Below, piece after piece: positions 8,614-18,559 of a stretch of DNA of 64,000 nucleotides. How positions within the stretch are numbered: position 1 is the first letter of the stretch; every line of letters begins with the position of its first letter. Both the position numbers and the translations under genes were made by a program. This stretch comes from CAKOTZ01 sp964489885 (GTDB lineage Bacteria; Bacillota; Clostridia; TANB77; CAG-508). Below the pieces are notes generated by a model. The model ran no database searches. It saw only the letters and a list, made by a program, of their open reading frames with translations, and was not told where the DNA came from. The stretch spans positions 21,069-85,068 of the forward strand of contig CAZAZX010000006.1 in assembly GCA_964489885.1 (NCBI GenBank), read 5' to 3'.

Positions 8614-9270
8614 CTATCTTGCTAGGACAAGTATTTTGTTTATAACACTTCTGCTCTTAGTATCCATAGCATATTTAATTATTTTTTCAAAATTTAAATC
8701 GTTTTCTTCAATGAAATTATAAATTACTTCATCTGGGTTATCTACTTCAATTCCTATATTGTCCTTATTTTCTATTAAATCGAATAATTGCAAATATTTA
8801 TAATTTTGATTATTTACCTTGATTTTTGGTTTTCTTATTATAACCTTTAAGTTTTTATTTTCATATTTATTAAAATTTTTACATTCATTTGTTGCAATAT
8901 CTATAATATTCGGAACTTGTGTTGTTAAATGAGCTTCATTAAAAAGCTTCGCTCCTGTAATATATCCTTTTATGTTTCCATCTTTATCCATTATATATTT
9001 ATATTGAATAATCGTCCTGTTTCCTAATAACATCTTACCAAATATATTTTCATTTGGAATATAATAAATTCCCTTATAGGCAGTTTCTATTATATTTTCT
9101 TTATTCATTCTATTTAAAATTGCTTTAACATTATTAAATACTTTTTCTTTATCTTTTTCATCATAAAATTTAATAACGTATTCTTTAACTTCTTCAATAA
9201 AAATTGGTATTCCCTTTTCGCAATTACTTATATATTCCAATACTATATTGTAGCAATTCATTTTATTCAC
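8614..9270 (-). CDS. AbiEi-like antitoxin (winged-helix regulator, DUF6088 type)
   Basis: 218 residues. The N-terminal roughly 90 residues look like a winged-helix DNA-binding domain (VKAILNRMNKENIIETAYKGIYYIP). A middle segment GYITGAKLFNEAHLTTQVP matches the conserved G-x-x-x-x-x-L...TTQ-x-P motif of AbiEi-type antitoxins. The C-terminal part is the domain that opposes the toxin. It is the first gene of a two-gene operon with the nucleotidyltransferase at 7657. AbiEi proteins usually bind inverted repeats in their own promoter; I did not find a convincing pair in 9271-9380. Confidence 0.82.
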   Translation of the reverse strand: MNKMNCYNIVLEYISNCEKGIPIFIEEVKEYVIKFYDEKDKEKVFNNVKAILNRMNKENIIETAYKGIYYIPNENIFGKMLLGNRTIIQYKYIMDKDGNIKGYITGAKLFNEAHLTTQVPNIIDIATNECKNFNKYENKNLKVIIRKPKIKVNNQNYKYLQLFDLIENKDNIGIEVDNPDEVIYNFIEENDLNFEKIIKYAMDTKSRSVINKILVLAR

Positions 9271-9382
9271 CTTCTTTATTACTAGTTTATGATTATTTTG
9301 CCTTTTTGTTCATATTATAGTAATATTTTAGCAGTTTTCTTTAGTTTTGTCAAATATATTTGAAGAAGAATTTTTAAAGTTA

Positions 9383-10225
9383 TCACTTTCCGCTTCTTTT
9401 TATTTTTATTGCGATATAAATAACAATTCCAGCTGTTACTATACTAAATATAAGAATCACTGCATAAAAAACATCACTTTTGCTTTTGTTATTTTCCTTT
9501 ATATTATCAGACAAGTTTGTTTTAATATCATCATTTAACAATGCACTTAATCTTACAGCTTGAAAATTTTGTTGTTCCTCATAATCTGTTTCTTCTGTTT
9601 TGTTTCTCCTATATGCGTTAATATAATATCTCCTAAATGATTTTCCATTTTCTGCTGTTACTTTTATTGTTATTTGATTATTTCCTATTAACAAATTTTC
9701 GTTACCACTTATTTCAACTTTTGCCTTAATATTTTGAGGAATAGCCAATACTTTAATGCTTTCTATACTATTGGGAATATTACATATAAAATAACTGTAA
9801 TTGTTGCTAAATTCTGGAGTTAAAAATATTCCTTCTAAAGCTAAATTTTCTAATTTTGCATTCGCAGTTTCAATTTTATCTGTCTTTGTTACATAAATAT
9901 AGTATGTGTTTTGCATATTTTCCTTTGACACCTGTATTTTTATTGTATTTAATCCGTCAATAATATTTTCATTTCCACTAATTTCTATATCTCCATTGTC
10001 TTCCGCTTCTGCATTAACTTCTATTGAATTAATTTCTTTCCCAACAGTTATATAATATTCGTTTATATCTTTATTAAAGTATGGTTCTACCCCTTCTATA
10101 TCTAATCTCATAGTCTTTAAATATGCATTATTTTCATTACTATTTTCAGCATACGATATTGTAGAAATCATAATAAAAAATGAAAATATAGTTATAATTT
10201 GAATTAAAATTTTTTTCATATACAC
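9383..10225 (-). CDS. Cell-surface protein with cadherin-like beta-sandwich domains
   Basis: 280 residues: signal peptide (about 1-26, ending SYA-EN), two tandem cadherin-like beta-sandwich (PF12733-type) domains with the repeated pattern L...L...G...P.F......Y.......I.V.A, and a C-terminal membrane helix (about 253-273) followed by KIKRSGK. The repeat is visible as EISGNENIIDGLNTIKIQV and EISGNENLLIGNNQITIKV. It has no sorting motif, so it is anchored by its own helix facing outward. Last gene of surface operon 1, 33 bases after the dockerin-bearing glucosaminidase. Its function is unknown; such domains often bind glycans or partners. Confidence 0.75.
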   Translation of the reverse strand: MYMKKILIQIITIFSFFIMISTISYAENSNENNAYLKTMRLDIEGVEPYFNKDINEYYITVGKEINSIEVNAEAEDNGDIEISGNENIIDGLNTIKIQVSKENMQNTYYIYVTKTDKIETANAKLENLALEGIFLTPEFSNNYSYFICNIPNSIESIKVLAIPQNIKAKVEISGNENLLIGNNQITIKVTAENGKSFRRYYINAYRRNKTEETDYEEQQNFQAVRLSALLNDDIKTNLSDNIKENNKSKSDVFYAVILIFSIVTAGIVIYIAIKIKRSGK

Positions 10226-10258
10226 AAAAACTCCTTTTAAAAAGACAAAATGTAACTA

Positions 10259-12001
10259 TTATTGTTCTATTGCCTTATATCCTAAAATATGCCTTTGAAT
10301 TAATAATGAATCATAAGAAGATGGCTTTTTCCCGTTCTTATTAATATTTCCAGCTTTATAATAAACATCTTGAAGTAACTTTATTTCTAAAATATGTCTT
10401 TGTAATACTAATAAGTCTACGCTACTTATTTTTCCATCTCCATTTACATCGCCATATAATATAAATTTATATGTCGTTAAAGTTGTTACATTATCATCTA
10501 ATATTTTCAACCTTGAACCTGTTCCAACTAAATCATTTTCTCCAAGTATATTTCCATTTTGATCTTGAAATTCAATTTTATGTGTTGTATTTACTTTTTC
10601 CTTTATTTTACTAACTGTATTTATACTTGGTAGATTACTAATTTCAAAATTTGAAACTCTTAGGCTTGTATCAAACTTTAGCTCATTTTCATTTAGTTCA
10701 TTTTGTGGAACCTCTTCTAAATAATTTTGAAATGCATATCCAACAATTCCATTATCTAAAATAACTCTATCCCAAAGTTCACCTGAGCCTATACATTTTG
10801 ATATTCTTGTAATTTTCGAACTACTATTTACCTTTGTTAAAGATTCATAATTTGTACTAGGTCCACTTCTTATATTTAAAGTCGTAGTTACCTTTGCTAT
10901 TACGTTTGAATTATCTTGAATATAATCTTGTGTATTTATATTTGGGCTTTCTGTATTTATTTCTGGCATATTATCAAATACAGGAATAATAAAACTTAAA
11001 TTTGATTCCAATAAATTAGTATTTGAATACCCTTTATATATAGATAAAGATTCAGAATATGGTGCTAAAACATTTGTCATATACTGATGGAAATAGAGCT
11101 TATTAACATTATCGTCAGCCACATTAAATTTTTGTAAATAAATACTATTTTGTCCTGCATTTATATAAGTTCTACCTAAAAAAATTGCTCCACCACTTAT
11201 CGCCTTTTCTTTTGTATTCCATGGTATTAAATAAAGAGTCTTTATATTTTCGCTTGCTCCCTTTCCATCTCTTGCATACTGTAGGCCTCTTTTTATTGTT
11301 TCCATTGCATTTTGTGAACTTGTTGCTCCTATATTATAAAAATTATATAAACCTTCATACCCTTCTACATCTCCACTGATAGATTTATGTGATAAGAATG
11401 GTCCTACTTCTTGCTTTATTCTGGAAGCTAAATTAAATGAACTAACATTACTTAGTTTTGATGCATTAGCAATTAAATCTGAATAAGTACTGTCTGTATA
11501 AATTCTATTTCCTAATGAATCTAAAAAATCCACCTGTTTATTGTAAAATTCTGTACCATAAAGTATTTTTTCTATTAAATCTTTCCTATTGATTGCTTCA
11601 TTATAGGAATTATCCTCAAATTGAAATATTCTAACATTATTTAAAAAATTTCTTGGATCCATTGTATATAATATTGCTTGCCTTGATGCATCTACCCAAT
11701 TTGAATCAACCTGAACATTATAATATGCAGGATTCGTATTTTTCCAATTATCAGAATATGAAATTGGAACTAAATTTTTTGTAAAAACATTTTCATTAGA
11801 TATTGCATCATTCCAATTTAACCCTGTATATAAAGCATTAAAATTCCAGTTAGGGTGATTCTGTTTTAATTCATATAAATAGCCTTGGTAGCTTACTGGA
11901 AAGTTTTCAATACCTCTTTTTACTTCTTTTGCAAATGACTTATTGTTAAAAGCAAATAATAAAAAAATCATTATTAAAATTACGTTTTTAATTTTATGCA
12001 T
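10259..12001 (-). CDS. Secreted beta-N-acetylglucosaminidase with SH3 and type I dockerin modules
   Basis: 580 residues: signal peptide (1-24), a LytD/GH73-like glucosaminidase domain (about 30-320, with the family segments YTMDPRNFLNN, RIKQEVG with the probable catalytic Glu, YNFYNIGA and FLGRTYI), and a bacterial SH3 module (about 365-435, TTTLNIRSGPSTNYESL). A linker follows, then a C-terminal dockerin with two Ca-binding repeats (YGDVNGDGKISSVDLLVLQR and a second, more degenerate NINKNGKKPSSYDSLLIQRH). It would cut the glycan strands of peptidoglycan while docked on a cohesin. A cohesin protein and a sortase lie just upstream in the same operon; the sortase stop is 2 bases from its start. 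Confidence 0.88.
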   Translation of the reverse strand: MHKIKNVILIMIFLLFAFNNKSFAKEVKRGIENFPVSYQGYLYELKQNHPNWNFNALYTGLNWNDAISNENVFTKNLVPISYSDNWKNTNPAYYNVQVDSNWVDASRQAILYTMDPRNFLNNVRIFQFEDNSYNEAINRKDLIEKILYGTEFYNKQVDFLDSLGNRIYTDSTYSDLIANASKLSNVSSFNLASRIKQEVGPFLSHKSISGDVEGYEGLYNFYNIGATSSQNAMETIKRGLQYARDGKGASENIKTLYLIPWNTKEKAISGGAIFLGRTYINAGQNSIYLQKFNVADDNVNKLYFHQYMTNVLAPYSESLSIYKGYSNTNLLESNLSFIIPVFDNMPEINTESPNINTQDYIQDNSNVIAKVTTTLNIRSGPSTNYESLTKVNSSSKITRISKCIGSGELWDRVILDNGIVGYAFQNYLEEVPQNELNENELKFDTSLRVSNFEISNLPSINTVSKIKEKVNTTHKIEFQDQNGNILGENDLVGTGSRLKILDDNVTTLTTYKFILYGDVNGDGKISSVDLLVLQRHILEIKLLQDVYYKAGNINKNGKKPSSYDSLLIQRHILGYKAIEQ

Positions 12002-12003
12002 AT

Positions 12004-12594
12004 TTATTTCTCCCTTGCCTTTACAATTATTCTATTTTTCGAATCTTGTGTACAAGTAATTAAAGTTATTTCTCTTTTTTCATTTGTTTCTGGTTCTAAA
12101 CATTTTGTATCTTTTGGGTTTACCTTTATAATCTTATAAACCTCATATTCAATTTTTTGTCTGCTAGTATCTTCTATATATATCTTGTCTCCAACTTTTA
12201 GTTTTTTTAAATTGTAAAACATATTTTTTCTCTTAAAGTAATTATGTCCAGCAACACAAAAATTTCCTATTTCATTTGGATTTACACCCCAAAATTTGCA
12301 AACACTAACATATAAGTTATTATTATCACAATTTTCTAAAATATTTGTTTTTAAATTAATTTTTGGTATTTCAAGTTTTGCAATAACTTTAATTCCATTT
12401 TCTTCCTCATACCAACAGTCAGATATTGTATTTTGAATAGGTTCTTTTTGCTCTTTGCTTACTGTTTCAATAGATGGATAAACTTCATCTTGTCCTATCT
12501 TATTTTCAGTTATCCAATTTTCTGTTGTTATAAAAATTAAATAAATTATTGAAAATATTATTAATACAACTAAGATTTTTTTCAATTTAATCAC
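12004..12594 (-). CDS. Sortase (transpeptidase), surface operon 1
   Basis: Anchors LPxTG-type proteins to the wall. An N-terminal membrane helix (about 8-27) is followed by the sortase barrel: catalytic His in NFCVAGHNYFKR, catalytic Cys in TLITCTQDSKNRIIV, and the following Arg. The size and the V-A-G-H-N-Y motif fit the class D/E-like sortases of clostridia; the class is not certain. The first in-frame start is GTG 12594, but the ribosome site AGGTG is better placed for TTG at 12585. It sits between its likely substrate (cohesin protein, 12648) and the dockerin glucosaminidase. A terminator-like hairpin precedes it. Confidence 0.9.
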   Translation of the reverse strand: MIKLKKILVVLIIFSIIYLIFITTENWITENKIGQDEVYPSIETVSKEQKEPIQNTISDCWYEEENGIKVIAKLEIPKINLKTNILENCDNNNLYVSVCKFWGVNPNEIGNFCVAGHNYFKRKNMFYNLKKLKVGDKIYIEDTSRQKIEYEVYKIIKVNPKDTKCLEPETNEKREITLITCTQDSKNRIIVKAREK

Positions 12595-12603
12595 CTAAAA
12601 AAT

Positions 12604-12638
12604 GAGACAAAGGGACTTTTCTCTTATCCCCTTGTCCC
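12604..12638 (-). terminator. Hairpin with U-run between cohesin and sortase genes (attenuator)
   Basis: Minus-strand GGGACAAGGGGA pairs with TCCCTTTGTCTC (12 pairs, two G-U) and is followed by ATTTTTT. It would reduce read-through from the abundant structural gene into sortase. Confidence 0.6.
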
Positions 12639-12647
12639 AAGTCTTAA

Positions 12648-13307
12648 CTATTTTTCCTTTTTTGATAGAAGTACCAAACTCCCAGTCAATATAATTATCA
12701 CAATTCCTGCTATAAGATACATATTGGCTCCCGTTTTAGGTAATACACTTGGCTTTTTGGTTTCATCTGTTTTTGCGATTTTATCAGTTTCTGTCGTCTT
12801 GTTTTCATTAGTTTTTGTTTGTTCTTCTGTTTTAGGTTCTGTTTTTTCTGGCTCTATTGTAATTGTTTTTTCTATTGCCTGTGTAATATCATCATACTGT
12901 TCTGAAGCATCTGAATTTGCCAATCCTTCAGCAGTTATAGATATTTTTGCAGTTTTAGTTGTATCTATTGTTGATTTTGCCTTAAATGTAATTGACATAC
13001 TTTCTTTTGGATTAGACCCACCTGTTGAGTCATAATAAGCTACTCTAACTTTTGATTTTGTATCATTTGCTTCTCCTCCTGTTGTACTAACATAGTCAAA
13101 TATAGAATTATCATAAGCAAAATCTAAAGTATATGAACCAAGTTTAGTACCAAAATTAACTTTAACTGTAACTTCGTCTCCTGGTTTTATAGTAGTTTTA
13201 TTAGTACTTACATCAAAATTAGTTAAACTTGCAGCATAGGTATTAATTCCTGTTAAACTAAATAAAAATGCAATTAGACAAAAAAATAATATTGCTCTTT
13301 TTTTCAT
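12648..13307 (-). CDS. Wall-anchored cohesin-domain protein with LPKTG sorting signal
   Basis: 219 residues: signal peptide (1-25), one cohesin-like beta-sandwich (about 26-150, LTNFDVSTNKTTIKPGDEV... LDFAYDNSIFDYV... MSITFKAK), a Thr/Lys/Glu-rich wall-spanning linker, then LPKTG, a membrane helix and a KKEK tail. Cohesins bind dockerins, and a dockerin-bearing glucosaminidase is two genes downstream. The simplest reading is a one-cohesin wall receptor for secreted enzymes. The sortase that would attach it is the next gene. First gene of surface operon 1. Confidence 0.87.
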   Translation of the reverse strand: MKKRAILFFCLIAFLFSLTGINTYAASLTNFDVSTNKTTIKPGDEVTVKVNFGTKLGSYTLDFAYDNSIFDYVSTTGGEANDTKSKVRVAYYDSTGGSNPKESMSITFKAKSTIDTTKTAKISITAEGLANSDASEQYDDITQAIEKTITIEPEKTEPKTEEQTKTNENKTTETDKIAKTDETKKPSVLPKTGANMYLIAGIVIIILTGSLVLLSKKEK

Positions 13308-13410
13308 AATAAATTCATTCCTTTCAATATTGGTTAAATTTATTATGCTTAAAAATCACAATATTATTAATGGAAAAAAATGAGAAAATATAACTGTTTT
13401 AGAATCATAA

Positions 13411-14283
13411 TCAAATTATAACATCTCGCTTTAATAATTCATCTTTTATAATCCCAATTCCTATAAATTCTTTATTTTCATTATATATACAAACTATTCC
13501 ATCTTTCATTTTTTGTGTTAATTTTACTCCATTTAAAAAATGTTTTAATTTATAGTTATTTAATACTATTTTTCCTTTGTTTTCAAAAATTTTTTCTATA
13601 TTTATAATTTTTGATTCTAGTTCGTTTTCATTTAATTGTTCAATTTCATTAATTTTTATAGAATCTTCTATATTAAAATTTCCTACTAGAGTTCTAGTAA
13701 GTTCCTTCATGTATCCAACAGTGCCTAATTTTTCTGCTATGTTTTCACATAGTACTCTAATATATGTTCCCTTTGAACAGTATACTTCAAATTCTATAGT
13801 TTTATTCTTTTTATCAATATTTAATAATTTTAAATCATATATTTCAATTTTTCTTGGTGGTATCTCTATTTTAGTTCCCTCTCTTGCATATTCATATAGT
13901 TTTTTTCCATTTATTTTAATAGCAGAATACATAGGGGGAATTTGTTCACTTTTACCTATCATTTTTTGGAATATATTTTTTATGTTTTGTTCAGTTAATT
14001 TATCTAAATCAACTGCCATTTTTTCTATACTTTTTCCTTCTAAATCACCTGTTGATTTTTTTTCTCCAAGTTGAATTACTGCTATATATTTTTTTTTATG
14101 TTCAACTAAATATTTTTCAATTTTGGTAGCTTTACCAACTAAAATTGGAAGTACACCTGTTGCCAATGGATCTAAAGTTCCACAATGTCCAACTTTTTTA
14201 GTATGTAATATTTTACGCATTTTCATTACAACATCATGTGACGAATGGCCTTTTTCTTTATTTATAATAAATATTCCATCCAT
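13411..14283 (-). CDS. truB: tRNA pseudouridine(55) synthase TruB
   Basis: Makes pseudouridine 55 in the T-loop of tRNAs. The catalytic Asp is in HCGTLDPLATGVLPI near residue 38, preceded by INKEKGHSSHDVV. Further motifs are IPPMYSAIKINGKKLYEYAR and YCSKGTYIRVL. 290 residues, normal length. Last gene of the rimP-truB translation operon; 13 bases separate it from nrnA upstream. Confidence 0.96.
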   Translation of the reverse strand: MDGIFIINKEKGHSSHDVVMKMRKILHTKKVGHCGTLDPLATGVLPILVGKATKIEKYLVEHKKKYIAVIQLGEKKSTGDLEGKSIEKMAVDLDKLTEQNIKNIFQKMIGKSEQIPPMYSAIKINGKKLYEYAREGTKIEIPPRKIEIYDLKLLNIDKKNKTIEFEVYCSKGTYIRVLCENIAEKLGTVGYMKELTRTLVGNFNIEDSIKINEIEQLNENELESKIINIEKIFENKGKIVLNNYKLKHFLNGVKLTQKMKDGIVCIYNENKEFIGIGIIKDELLKRDVII

Positions 14284-14296
14284 TATACAAAAATCC

Positions 14297-15250
14297 TTAT
14301 TTTAAATATAATTTTATTTGATTAATTATTTTATCTCTAATTTGCTCTAAGGTTCCAGTTGTTATAGTACAACCTGCTGCTTTTACGTGACCACCGCCAC
14401 CAAACATCAAGCATATATCAGATACGTTTACATATTCATTTGATCTCATTGAAACTTTAAATCCGCCTGTTGCTACTTCACGCATAAAAACTGATACTTC
14501 AACGCCCTCAATATCTCTTCCTATTTCAACACAACCTTCATAGTCTCCAAATCCAGTATTTAACCTTTTTTCGTCATCTAATGTTATATATGTAAAAGCA
14601 ACCTTATCGTTTTGATAAAATTCTAATCTATTTGTTGCAAGCTTAATTAATTCAAATTTTTCCTTTGTTCTAGTCTGTAAAACCTTCTTATATATGTTTG
14701 ATATATTTATTCCCTTATTCAATAAACCTGCTACGATTTCAAAAGTTTCAGCACTTACACCTTCGTAAGCAAATCCTCCAGTGTCTGTAATTATTCCTGT
14801 TAATAAACATTTGCCAATATCTTTAGTTACTTCAATATTCCAGTAATTCAAAACTTTAATTAAAATTTGAGCACACGCAGGTGATACAGGATCTACATAG
14901 TTAAAATCCGCATACATTGAATTTGAAACATGATGATCTATTTGCATATTTGCATCGGAATTAGGAAATGCACTCGTAGGATCTGCAAGCCTCTGTTGTG
15001 ATGCACAATCTAACGCAATAGCTAAATCATATTTTCCTGTTCCTTCTTTTTTTATTTCGTCAATTCCTGGCAAAAATTCAAAGCATTTTGCATATTCTGG
15101 TATAACCAAATCAACATCTTTATTTAATCCCTTTAAAGCTAAATACATTCCAAGACTTGAACCCATTGCATCACCATCTGGATTTACATGTGCAAAAACT
15201 ACAATTCTCTTAGATTCTTGTATTTTTTTTATCATTTCATCTAATATCAT
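14297..15250 (-). CDS. nrnA: DHH-family bifunctional oligoribonuclease / pAp phosphatase NrnA
   Basis: 317 residues of the DHH/DHHA1 phosphoesterase family, which degrades very short RNAs and dephosphorylates pAp. Visible motifs: AHVNPDGDAMGSSLG (motif I), ALDCAS (II), QIDHHVSNSMYADFN (III, DHH) and the C-terminal substrate-binding FGGGGHVKAAGCT. The gene overlaps nothing but abuts rbfA, with 1 base between stop and start, so the two are translationally coupled. Confidence 0.95.
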   Translation of the reverse strand: MILDEMIKKIQESKRIVVFAHVNPDGDAMGSSLGMYLALKGLNKDVDLVIPEYAKCFEFLPGIDEIKKEGTGKYDLAIALDCASQQRLADPTSAFPNSDANMQIDHHVSNSMYADFNYVDPVSPACAQILIKVLNYWNIEVTKDIGKCLLTGIITDTGGFAYEGVSAETFEIVAGLLNKGINISNIYKKVLQTRTKEKFELIKLATNRLEFYQNDKVAFTYITLDDEKRLNTGFGDYEGCVEIGRDIEGVEVSVFMREVATGGFKVSMRSNEYVNVSDICLMFGGGGHVKAAGCTITTGTLEQIRDKIINQIKLYLK

Positions 15251-15251
15251 A

Positions 15252-15620
15252 TCATTCTTCCTTCCTAGTTTTTACTTCTTTTGCTAAATCTTTTAATATA
15301 GAATCAATCTTTGCACCATATTCCATTGAATCATCAAGTTCAAATACCAATTCAGGTGTTACACGTAAATTAACTTTATGGGCAATTTGTGTTCTAATAT
15401 ATCCAGAAGACTTTTTTAGTGCTTCTAATGTCTTTTTCTTATTAGAATTAATCATACTTACATAAATTCTAGCATAGCGAAGATCAGGTGTTACCTTAAC
15501 CTTTGTTACACTTATCATTCCAGTAATATTTGAGTTATTTAACTCATAGTTTATTATATTACTGATTTCTCTTTTAAGCTCTTCTTCAATTTTATCCATT
15601 CTATTTGAATTTCTTGGCAT
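15252..15620 (-). CDS. rbfA: 30S ribosome-binding factor RbfA
   Basis: 122 residues of the KH-like fold that matures the 5' end of 16S rRNA during 30S assembly. The opening RMDKIEEELKREISNIINYEL and the core DLRYARIYVSMI are characteristic, as is LRVTPELVFELDDSMEYGAK. Normal length; lies between infB and nrnA as in most Firmicutes. Confidence 0.95.
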   Translation of the reverse strand: MPRNSNRMDKIEEELKREISNIINYELNNSNITGMISVTKVKVTPDLRYARIYVSMINSNKKKTLEALKKSSGYIRTQIAHKVNLRVTPELVFELDDSMEYGAKIDSILKDLAKEVKTRKEE

Positions 15621-15639
15621 TTTTTACGCACCCCAAAAC

Positions 15640-18559
15640 CTATTTTATTTCTTCCATAATATGTGCTTCAATAATGTCTCCTTCTTTAATGTCGTTCACA
15701 TCTTCAATTTGCATTCCACATTCATAACCAGCTGCAACTTCTTTTGCATCATCTTTAAATCTCTTTAGTGAAACAAGTTTTCCTTCATGTATAACAACAT
15801 TATCACGTATTACACGTACTATAGAATTTCTTGCAATTTTACCATCTGTTACATAGCATCCAGCAATTGTTCCTACATTTGAAACCTTAAATGTTTGTCT
15901 TACTTCTGCATTGCCAATAATAACTTCTTTGTATTCTGGATCCCTTAATCCTTTCATAGCTTGTTCTACATCTTCAATAGCATTGTAAATTACAGAATAC
16001 ATCTTTAATTCTACTTCTTCTTTTTCTGCTAAATCTTTTGCTATTGCATTTGGACGTACATTAAATGCTATAATAATTGCATTTGACACTTTAGCCAATG
16101 TAACATCTGATTCATTAACTCCACCTACACTTGCGTGGATAACTTTAACTTTAACTTCGTCATTAGATAACTTTTCTAATGAATCCTTTACAGCTTCAAC
16201 ACTACCTTGAACATCTGCTTTAACAATTAAGTTTAATTGTTTTAAATTGCCCTTTTCCATTTGACTAAATAAATTGTCCAAAGTAATTTTTGCATTTTGA
16301 TTTAATTCTTTTTCTCTTTGTTGGCGTTTTCTTCTTTCAATTAAGTGTTTTGCCATTTTTTCGTCCTTAACTTCATAAAAAGTTTCGCCAACTGATGGAA
16401 CTTCAGCCAAACCTGTTAACTCTACTGGTGTTGAAGGTCCAGCGGTTCTAACTTTAACTCCCTTATCATTTTTCATTGCTCTTATTCTACCAATTACAGA
16501 ACCAACAACAATTGTATCTCCAACATCTAATTTACCTCTTTGTACTAATAAAGTAGTAACAACACCTTTATGGCTATCCAACTTAGCTTCAATAACAGTT
16601 CCCTTTGCCTGTTTATGAGGATTTACTTTTAAATCTAACATATCTGCTTGTAATAGTACCATTTCAAGTAATGTATCTATATTTTGATGTTTCTTGGCTG
16701 AAATTGGTACAAATATTGTATCTCCTCCCCATTCTTCTGGAATCAAATCATATTTTGTTAATTCCTGTTTTACTTTTTCAACATTTGCACCTTCAAGATC
16801 TATTTTATTTACAGCAACTATAATTGGAATTCCTGCAGCTTTTGCATGGTCTATAGCTTCAACAGTTTGAGGCATAACTCCATCATTTGCTGCGACAACC
16901 AAAATTGCAATATCTGTAATTTGAGCACCTCTAGCACGCATACTTGTAAATGCTTCATGTCCCGGTGTGTCTAAAAATGTAATTGATCTTCCATTTATAT
17001 CAACTTTATAAGCACCAATATGTTGTGTAATTCCGCCAGCTTCACCACTTATTACATTTGTTGAACGAATTGCATCTAACAAAGATGTTTTACCATGATC
17101 AACGTGTCCCATAACAACAACAACTGGAGGTCTAGAAATTAGTTCATCTTCTTTATCTTCACTATCATCAAATAATATATCTTCTTCTTTTACTACTTCC
17201 TTTTTAGTTGCAGTTACACCAAATTCACTTGCAACTAAAAATGCTGTATCAAAATCTAGTTCCTTATTAATGGTAGCTAATATTCCGTAGTTCATTAATT
17301 TTTTTATAACTTCACTACTTGTTTTCTTCAATTCCATAGCTAAATCTTTTACAGTAATTGTTTCTGGAATAGTAATATCAGTTAATTTGAATATTTTTTG
17401 CTTATTACGTGGTTCCTCTTTATTTTTTTGATTTTTCTTTTTATTTTTTCTAGTTTTACTGCTTGAAAGATCATAATAATCGTACATTGAACCTTCATTG
17501 AACATATTAGAAAGTTGACGTTCTTGCTTTAAGCTATTTAACTTATTATTGCTAATATCATAATTATTTCCTTTTTTGTTTCTTTGAGGTCTTCTATTTT
17601 TTTCGTCATTTCTATTGTTTTTTTGCTTATCAATCGCTTTATTTGCGTACTCAATTACAGTTTCTTTTTCTACAATATCTGATGCCATAATATTTTTAAT
17701 ATTTTTTTCAATACCTTTTTCATCTAAGACTCTGTTTTTATTGTTATATCCATTGTTTTTATTATATCCACCATTTTGATTGTTATTATTCTTATTAAAG
17801 CCATTACCGTTTCTATAATACCCATTGTTTTGGTTATTTCTACTATATACTCCGCCTTGATTTCTATTTTTAAATTGATTATTGCTTGAACGATTAAAAG
17901 TTTCTCTACCTTCGCCATGGAAACTTCTGTTATTTCTATTATAAACACTATTTTGATTGTTGCGATTATTATTGAAATTCCTATTTCTTTCATTTCCATT
18001 ACTTTGGTTATTACGGCTATTTTCTAGTTTAATATTTTCTGTTTTCTTTTCTTGCTTTACTTCGTTTTCAATTTTTGGCTGGCTCATTTTCTTATTTTCA
18101 TTTACCTCTTCTACTTTGTTATTGTTACTTTCTGCTACATTCTTTTTCGTCTTTATTCCAAATAGTTCACTTGCTGTAAGTGGCCTTGTCGGCTTATTTC
18201 TATAAACTATATTGTAATCTTTTTTTCTAGTTTGTTCTAAGTAATTTTCTTTTTTTCTAGTTTTTTCTTTCTTTTCATCTTTAGGTTCTTCATCCGCTAT
18301 AATTACTTCTCTTCTAATAATAACATTCCCGAGTAGTGCTTTCTTTTTTACTTGCATCTTTTTTGTTTTCTGTCTTTTTATTTTCCGTTTTTTTCATTTC
18401 TTTATTTTTGAAGCTATCTTCTATTTTTTTAGCTATTTCTTCTGTAACTCCACTTAAATGGCTTTTTACATTAAATCCAAGTGAATTAGCTCTAGCTAAA
18501 ACTTCTTTACTATTTAAGTTGAGCTTTTTTGCAATTTCATGAATTTTAATATTACCCAA
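15640..18559 (-). CDS. infB: Translation initiation factor IF-2, needs a +1 frameshift at CGG 18329-18331
   Basis: The GTPase that joins initiator tRNA to the ribosome. The N-terminal IF2_N domain (IKIHEIAKKLNLNSKEVLAR) begins at TTG 18559 (RBS GGGGTGA; an in-frame ATG at 18574 is less well placed). It runs in one frame to ...KKEST-T-CGG and then to a stop at 18314. The rest (Asn/Arg-rich linker, second IF2_N, GTPase with GHVDHGKTSLL, DTPGHEAF and NKID, then domains II-IV) is in the next frame. Skipping the C of CGG gives GGG-AAT (Gly-Asn) and the family sequence GNVIIRREVII, for 972 residues in total. A start at the internal ATG 18357 would lose the first domain and has no ribosome site. Essential gene, so a true null is not expected. 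Confidence 0.9.

Noticed and set aside
18332..18357. A-A-A-A-A-A-G in infB as a classic -1 slippery site
   Set aside because: The frame change needed is +1, and the zero frame reads the A-run out of register for -1 slippage.
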